The position numbers and the translations under genes are program-made. This document shows, one piece after another, positions 58,846 through 64,000 of a DNA stretch of 64,000 bases. The notes below the pieces were generated by a model. The model was not told where the DNA came from and ran no database searches. It saw only the letters and a program-made list of their open reading frames with translations. Origin of the DNA: Manduca sexta. Lineage: Eukaryota; Arthropoda; Insecta; Lepidoptera; Sphingidae. The stretch's first letter is position 1; each line of letters opens with the position of its first letter. The DNA lies in assembly GCF_014839805.1 (NCBI RefSeq), contig NC_051124.1:7564001-7628000 (forward strand). The letters run 5' to 3'.

Positions 58846-60634
58846 AATAAATTAATTGAATGAAGATAGCATGTGCAATGTTTAATACAATTACGTAACG
58901 ATTAATGTTATACATTTTTTTATGGGGTAATAAATAGCAATTATCTTTTTGGAGATACAAATTAGAATATGATAGATAAATAATTGTATAATTCTGTTAT
59001 GTCACTATTTTTTCGTGGTCTCTGAATTCATAATATACATTTAACACCTTCTACAAAATAATTTAGAACAAAATACAACTTGTAGATATTCTCAATTCGG
59101 TATCTAACCAAAATACTATTTTTAAAATAAAAAACGAACTATTGGCAAACCCTTGACTTTTAAAGTGTCATCACAATTTGGCAAAAAAATCACTTCAATA
59201 GTTGAAAAAATACCAAGCTCTGTGCCTACAAGTCCACATTGTTAGTAATTACGAAGGTAAACCCATGACCCTAGGGCTTTTCAAACCGACTCAATATAAC
59301 ACATTAACATGTAATTTTCTTTATTTTAACTCGAGTTTAACATAAATTATGTTTGTTTTATTGTTTCATTCAATTTAAACATCGAACAAAAAGATTTATA
59401 AACTTTTTAGAAGTAAACTTAGTAGATACGTTCCTTTACTTCTTATAATTTAATTTAAATATGTATAGTTAAGAAATAAGTAAAAATAATCGTTAAGAAT
59501 TCTTAAAGCGATTCCTTGCAGACTCGAATATGTTTCTTCGAAACGAGAAAAAATCGACCAGTTCAACGAATGAGTTATAACTGACTGCATTGTAACTTAA
59601 GGTTAACTATAGTTAAATACCGGTTCCCATTACCTTACATGTACGATGATCTTTAATTATAATTCGCGGATAAATATTGCTGCATTATTATAACATGCAC
59701 TATGAAATCACATTTTTTTATGAACAAGGATCAATTAAGTAAACTATCTCACGGGAATCTCAGAATTTAATAATGCATACAATACAAAACTTTAGTCACA
59801 AAAAAGGCATATTAAGCACCTTCGGAGATATGTTACTATTTTTTTCATAAACCATTCTTCTTTTATTGTTAAATAAACTATAAATCTTTATAAAATGGTC
59901 AGTATCGGACATTGAATGGTTCGGCAGGTGCTGTTTCTATGTTCTCTTTAGAATGTATCGTAAAGGACGTTATTTTTGTGTCCATTTGTCCCGTCTAGCG
60001 CCTCTTGGCGCTAAGCCCATTTAAATGATAATGCCATTATTCAAATAATTTTTCTATACACATGGAAGGATTGGGATATGTTTAATTAAATGGAATTTTT
60101 AACATATTTGAGTTTACAGCTTTTTTATTGGAGAGAGTTGGGATTGGTTACAAAATTTAAAAACGTTTTCTAAGTCATTTAACTTTGTTTTTACGTCACT
60201 GGTTCTATTGGAATGTATAAAATATTGTACAGGCATTTAGGACGTAAACAATATGTTGTATGTGTGTTTGATATATTCTGTATATGTGTGAGTTAATATG
60301 AACGTGTAAATGAAAAACGAAATGCAAATGAAATGATAGATGAACGTTTTCTAACTAAAACACTACCTAAAATAATCAATAAAAATAGAAAATATCGAGA
60401 TCCAATCGTATCCTCGTTTAAATTAAATTTTGTTGAAACAGACACTGACACTGGAACACATAAAATTTTTTAAACAATACATAAATTTTGCTATATTTTT
60501 TCGAAATAATAAAACTTCGATAAAATCACAGTAGATGCGTTTGGATCTGGACATATATGAGACATGCAAGTGGTACTCACTGTATTCGGGCGATGGGGGT
60601 CGCAACTATTGCTGATTTATGTTTATTTTAACGT
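58846..60634. other. Unique AT-rich intergenic DNA
   Basis: Nothing recognised. A minus-strand donor-like GTGAGT at 60580..60575 is discussed with the island that follows. Confidence 0.35.
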
Positions 60635-60642
60635 ATAAATAA
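60635..60642 (+). promoter_or_regulatory. TATA box of a putative plus-strand gene
   Basis: TATAAATA on the plus strand, in CGTATAAATAACTCGG, is followed within 30 bases by a sharp change to GC-rich sequence. Transcription would start near 60665. Confidence 0.4.
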
Positions 60643-60664
60643 CTCGGCTGCGCGGCGGTGACTG

Positions 60665-61471
60665 TTGCGATTGCAGTAAAAAACAGTAATTTATTAGTGG
60701 CGACTCCTCGTGTTCGCACGGGCTTAACGAGTGTGTGGCGTGCGGTGCGGTGGACAGAAAAAACTGGCTCGCCTGGTACGTAGCTCGAGCAGCAGTGGCC
60801 TGAGGAAGAATAACCCAGGAGTCGATGGGAGCTGCCACCGCTTCCGAAACCCACCCCGCGCCCCGCGCACCGCTCACCGCCGCCCGCCCGATACAGATCA
60901 CGCATTCTACGAATACCTTTAGCCACGGCACCGGTGACCGCCTGCCATCTCTTTCGCTCCAATGTTGGTCTGCTGTGCTGGAGGTCCACGGAATCACTAC
61001 AGCGCGGGACGGAGGGGCTCTAATCGAAGTTTCACAGCGAACGCTTCCTAAGTTCACCAAGTAAAGGTCACACGGGCCAAGCGAGCCGAGCGTCGCAGCG
61101 TGAGCGTGGAACTCAACCGCGGCGAGGTAGCTGCGCGTGCGCAACACCGGCAGCGCCCACATGACCGGCCGTTTAGCTGCGCGCGGTCTCGCGGAAACAT
61201 ACCCGTCCCGCTCTGCGTCGGGTCGCAAACGCACTACCTCGCTCGCACATCCCGACGTGGAAAAATGTATCTAGTTCTGTGAGGCGACGCGGAGCACAGT
61301 AGCCAAGTTTTTTTTTTCGTTTCAATAAATTTGTGGTTGTTCGTCTCGCTTAGGCGCGCGCCCGGGGCGTCGTGGAGCGAGACGGTAGATTGCCACCGGG
61401 TTACGCCTTCCGCGCGTTCTCCTTATTATGTAGGTTGGCCACGTATTTGAGCCTCCGTGTACTGAACCGAC
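60665..61471 (+). other. GC-rich island: putative non-coding first exon, plus strand
   Basis: About 800 bases are strongly GC-rich against an AT-rich background and end at ACCGAC|GTAAGTATA, an excellent splice donor (61472..61477). With the TATA box 30 bases before its start it fits a promoter and 5' UTR exon of a gene running right out of the window. Open frames occur on both strands (up to 203 codons on the minus strand, 61234..60623), but they overlap each other, are low in AT codons only because of the GC content, and show no domain. A minus-strand donor-like ACA|GTGAGT at 60580 leaves a leftward transcript possible. In Drosophila odd, sob and drm are neighbours, so a family member is a natural guess, unproven. 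Confidence 0.4.
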
Positions 61472-62600
61472 GTAAGTATAAAGTATAATAATGTCGTAAA
61501 TATGAAGCTTGTTTGCGGTGTGGCCGGTTATTTATGTTCATTTCACGCGCCGCTACCGTCTTACGCGGCGCTTGCTACCTTTTCGATTTCAAATTACCTC
61601 ACATATGGATCGATGGCAAATATTAGGTAGCAACATTATTGTTTTTTTTAGCTTATTTTTCATAAAGACATCAAATATGTTAATTTAAAATAGTCGTATA
61701 CATTATATTTCACTTGAACAAAGTTGAAAATTTTGTATGATCTTAAATCTAAATTCCAATGCAGTTTTAGTGTTAAGACAATTATGATTCTTTGATTTAA
61801 TTCAGAACAAAATCGTTTAGCTTATAAAATATATCTAACAATAACCAATCAAAATTTTATGAATCTGATACAAGTTCAACTTTATACTTATACAAATACC
61901 TATGATATTCAAATATTAAAATTATACTTTTACTAAACATACCACACTATATTATTTAAAATATTCACCCAAAGGAATATATAATTTGTATTACATTAGA
62001 AAAATCAATTATAAATAAACGGTACAACACAAAAGACCTACAGCGCTGTCCACACTTCCAAATAATAGGATCGTAAACAAGTAATCCTCTTACAACAGAA
62101 AATAATTCAAGAACAAAACAACAATGTGGCAAAGTTATGTAAACAAAGCGACACACGACACACAACAATGGCACAAAAACAACAAAAATGGACGAACGTC
62201 ACGGCCGTAACGCCAATCAGCAACACACAATGACCGAAAATATCAAAACATATTAGGAACGACATTGTCTTCGAAATTGGCATTCATTGTACGCGCCAAC
62301 GGGGGCTCATAGATCCATTGTAATGAGTTATGGACTGCGAAGTATCACAGGACATTGGACATAATGAAGAAAACGGTAATTTTACGAGGCAGAAAAAATT
62401 CTTTGTCACACTCGACCACACTGTAGGGATGACGTGCGTGGCTAATTCTCTAATTTTGGATTTGTAAAGTTATAATGTATTGGGCTTTGAATTTAATTTA
62501 AGTGTCATTGTAAAAGTATTTTAATTTAAATAGATGAATATGAGTGCAGGGTATTTAGTTTTTTGGTGTTATAGCATAAATTTCATTTAAATAATATTCA
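61472..62600. other. AT-rich DNA after the island, putative intron
   Basis: If the donor at 61472 is used, this is intron. GCTACCGTCTTACGCG lies at 61552..61567. Otherwise nothing is recognised. Confidence 0.3.
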
Positions 62601-62712
62601 ATACACACATCACGACTTTTCGCCATGTGTGTTCCGTCTTATGATGTGATAGGGGCAAAACTATCGCCATATGGAGCACAAATTCCTGACTCCAAGCTGA
62701 TACTACACAAAA
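62601..62712 (-). mobile_element. SINE family B, 3' half
   Basis: ACACATCACGACTTTTCGCC, GTCTTATGATGTGATAGGGGC and ACTATCGCCATATGGAGCAC match the body of family B in minus orientation. The polymerase III head is missing, so this is a 5'-truncated copy, as expected for retroposition. Confidence 0.7.
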
Positions 62713-64000
62713 ACTTTATATACAATTTATTGTTCCATATTTTATGAATATTTTCCATGAACAGTAGAAATATCACAAATGCCTACTTCTTTAATTGTGG
62801 GCGTCTAGTTCATTCTCTTCCTCTGGGTAGGTAATAGATAATAGAATGTCTGGTTATTTCTGCCACAAAGTAAGTGCGTAATGTATAAACACAGCTTTCA
62901 ATTCGAATATTAATGAAACTAGTATAAAAAGGAGACAGGAAACATATTATCTGACGTCAAAGACTACAAGTACATAGCAGTATTATGCAGTATTTTATAA
63001 TTGAGAGCTATATGCGATTTTCGTTAATGTAGATGACGTCTAAAAAAAGGTTTTCCAAGAGTGATTCAACTAGGTGACTACAAGATTACATAGATAAATT
63101 CACTATAGTTAACACTGTCAAGTTGACGACAAATTTCAAAACAATCAATATTATGAATTAGGAGAAATTAAATAGTTTGTATGCCGACAAAACTGAAGGT
63201 ACAGTGGCGGGTCCACAAAAGAAGTTACGAAAAGAAGTCTCAGACTTGGAATTCCATGTTTAGAATAGTCAAGCATAAATCAATTAATTTTCTCGTCATT
63301 CAAAGAAATTAAAAAAAATAGCAATTCCAAGTACGTTTACAAAATTAGGTTATTTCCTTTGCAAAATAGAAAAGTTAATGGTTACTCAAACTCCACTGAT
63401 TGACTTTTACGACATAAAAATTCTAAACATTTTAAAAATAAGTTTATGCAGAATTATTCATTCTAACTAGACGAATTTGATTAATTTATTACCAAAATCA
63501 ATATCTTTCCAACTTTAAAGAGGTTTTTGGGAAAATTTGTCAAAGCTACTGCCATATCTAAAAGAAAATTATCTGTCCGATCGACTATAGTGCAAAAGCG
63601 GCCAGTCTAAAAATAATGCTTTAGCTCATCATTAGCCGAACGATCGCTTCGTGCTTTGTCTTTTTAGTCGGTGACGCAATTCATATGAGACCGAACAATA
63701 AAATACCAAACCGAAACATCGTAATTCCAACCCTATATATTCCAAACGAAAGTCGAATTTACATTGTTCTTAACGTAAGCTCGAAAGAATTGTCCGTTGA
63801 CAACAGAGACATCGATTCTGTTCTTTTTTTGAATATCGATTGTAAAGAGCATCGCGTTATGAGAACTTTCAAAGATGTAGGCATAGTCGCGGCTTAAATT
63901 CTTTCAACCTATTCAGCATTGAGCCTTTGTGTCAATGTACTTATATGGCTTGCTTTTAACAGTACTTATTTGGCAGTGGGAAGGATACAGGAAAGTACTT
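62713..64000. other. Unique AT-rich DNA to the window end
   Basis: No gene was recognised. The frame 63685..63897 (+, 70 codons, ATG start) is AT-rich and motif-free; with no splice or promoter context I do not call it a gene. Confidence 0.35.

Noticed and set aside
60606..61234. Minus-strand frames of 127 and 203 codons in the GC island
   Set aside because: They overlap each other and plus-strand frames, show no domain, and are expected where stop codons are rare because of GC content.

Overview
The window is a stretch of an insect nuclear genome, almost certainly Lepidoptera (moth or butterfly). It is AT-rich and gene-poor. It carries many short non-coding elements that I know from lepidopteran genomes: tRNA-derived SINEs, short Helitrons ending in CTAG next to a hairpin, and 3' ends of non-LTR retrotransposons. 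Introns have GT/AG ends and there are two nuclear tRNA genes. No bacterial, phage or CRISPR signal is present.

The one protein gene I can support is on the minus strand: an orthologue of drumstick (drm), the small zinc-finger member of the Odd-skipped family. Most of the protein is encoded at 40261..40044, which ends in an AG|GTGAGT donor. The remaining seven codons and the stop are in a 25-nt coding piece at 32301..32277, about 7.7 kb away, behind a strong branch-point/polypyrimidine/AG acceptor. Joined, they give an 80-residue protein with a C2H2 finger and an atypical second finger completed by cysteines from the last exon. A 5' UTR exon (about 40850..40673) and a short intron are proposed upstream. 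In Drosophila, Drm binds Lines and so releases Bowl; the same role is inferred here.

Layout. 1-32 kb: intergenic DNA downstream of drm, full of SINEs, Helitrons, a MITE family, LINE fragments and a 166-bp tandem array (27.6-28.4 kb). 32.3-40.9 kb: drm, whose large intron holds a Helitron, a strong inverted repeat, SINE pieces and a GC-rich block (36.7-37.1 kb) that could be regulatory. 41-60 kb: upstream intergenic DNA with two oppositely oriented tRNA-Glu(CTC) genes (44.9 and 47.2 kb), a 46-bp perfect palindrome, more repeats and several GC-rich candidate control regions. 60.6-61.5 kb: a GC-rich island with a TATA box and a strong plus-strand splice donor, probably the promoter and non-coding first exon of a neighbouring gene that continues beyond the window.

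Function is therefore concentrated in one developmental regulator surrounded by large non-coding DNA. This is the usual setting for a patterning gene with distant enhancers. Most other open reading frames are chance, or run through repeats. No wholly new system is evident; the best discoveries are the split drm gene, the unexplained GC-rich island, and several structured non-coding elements.
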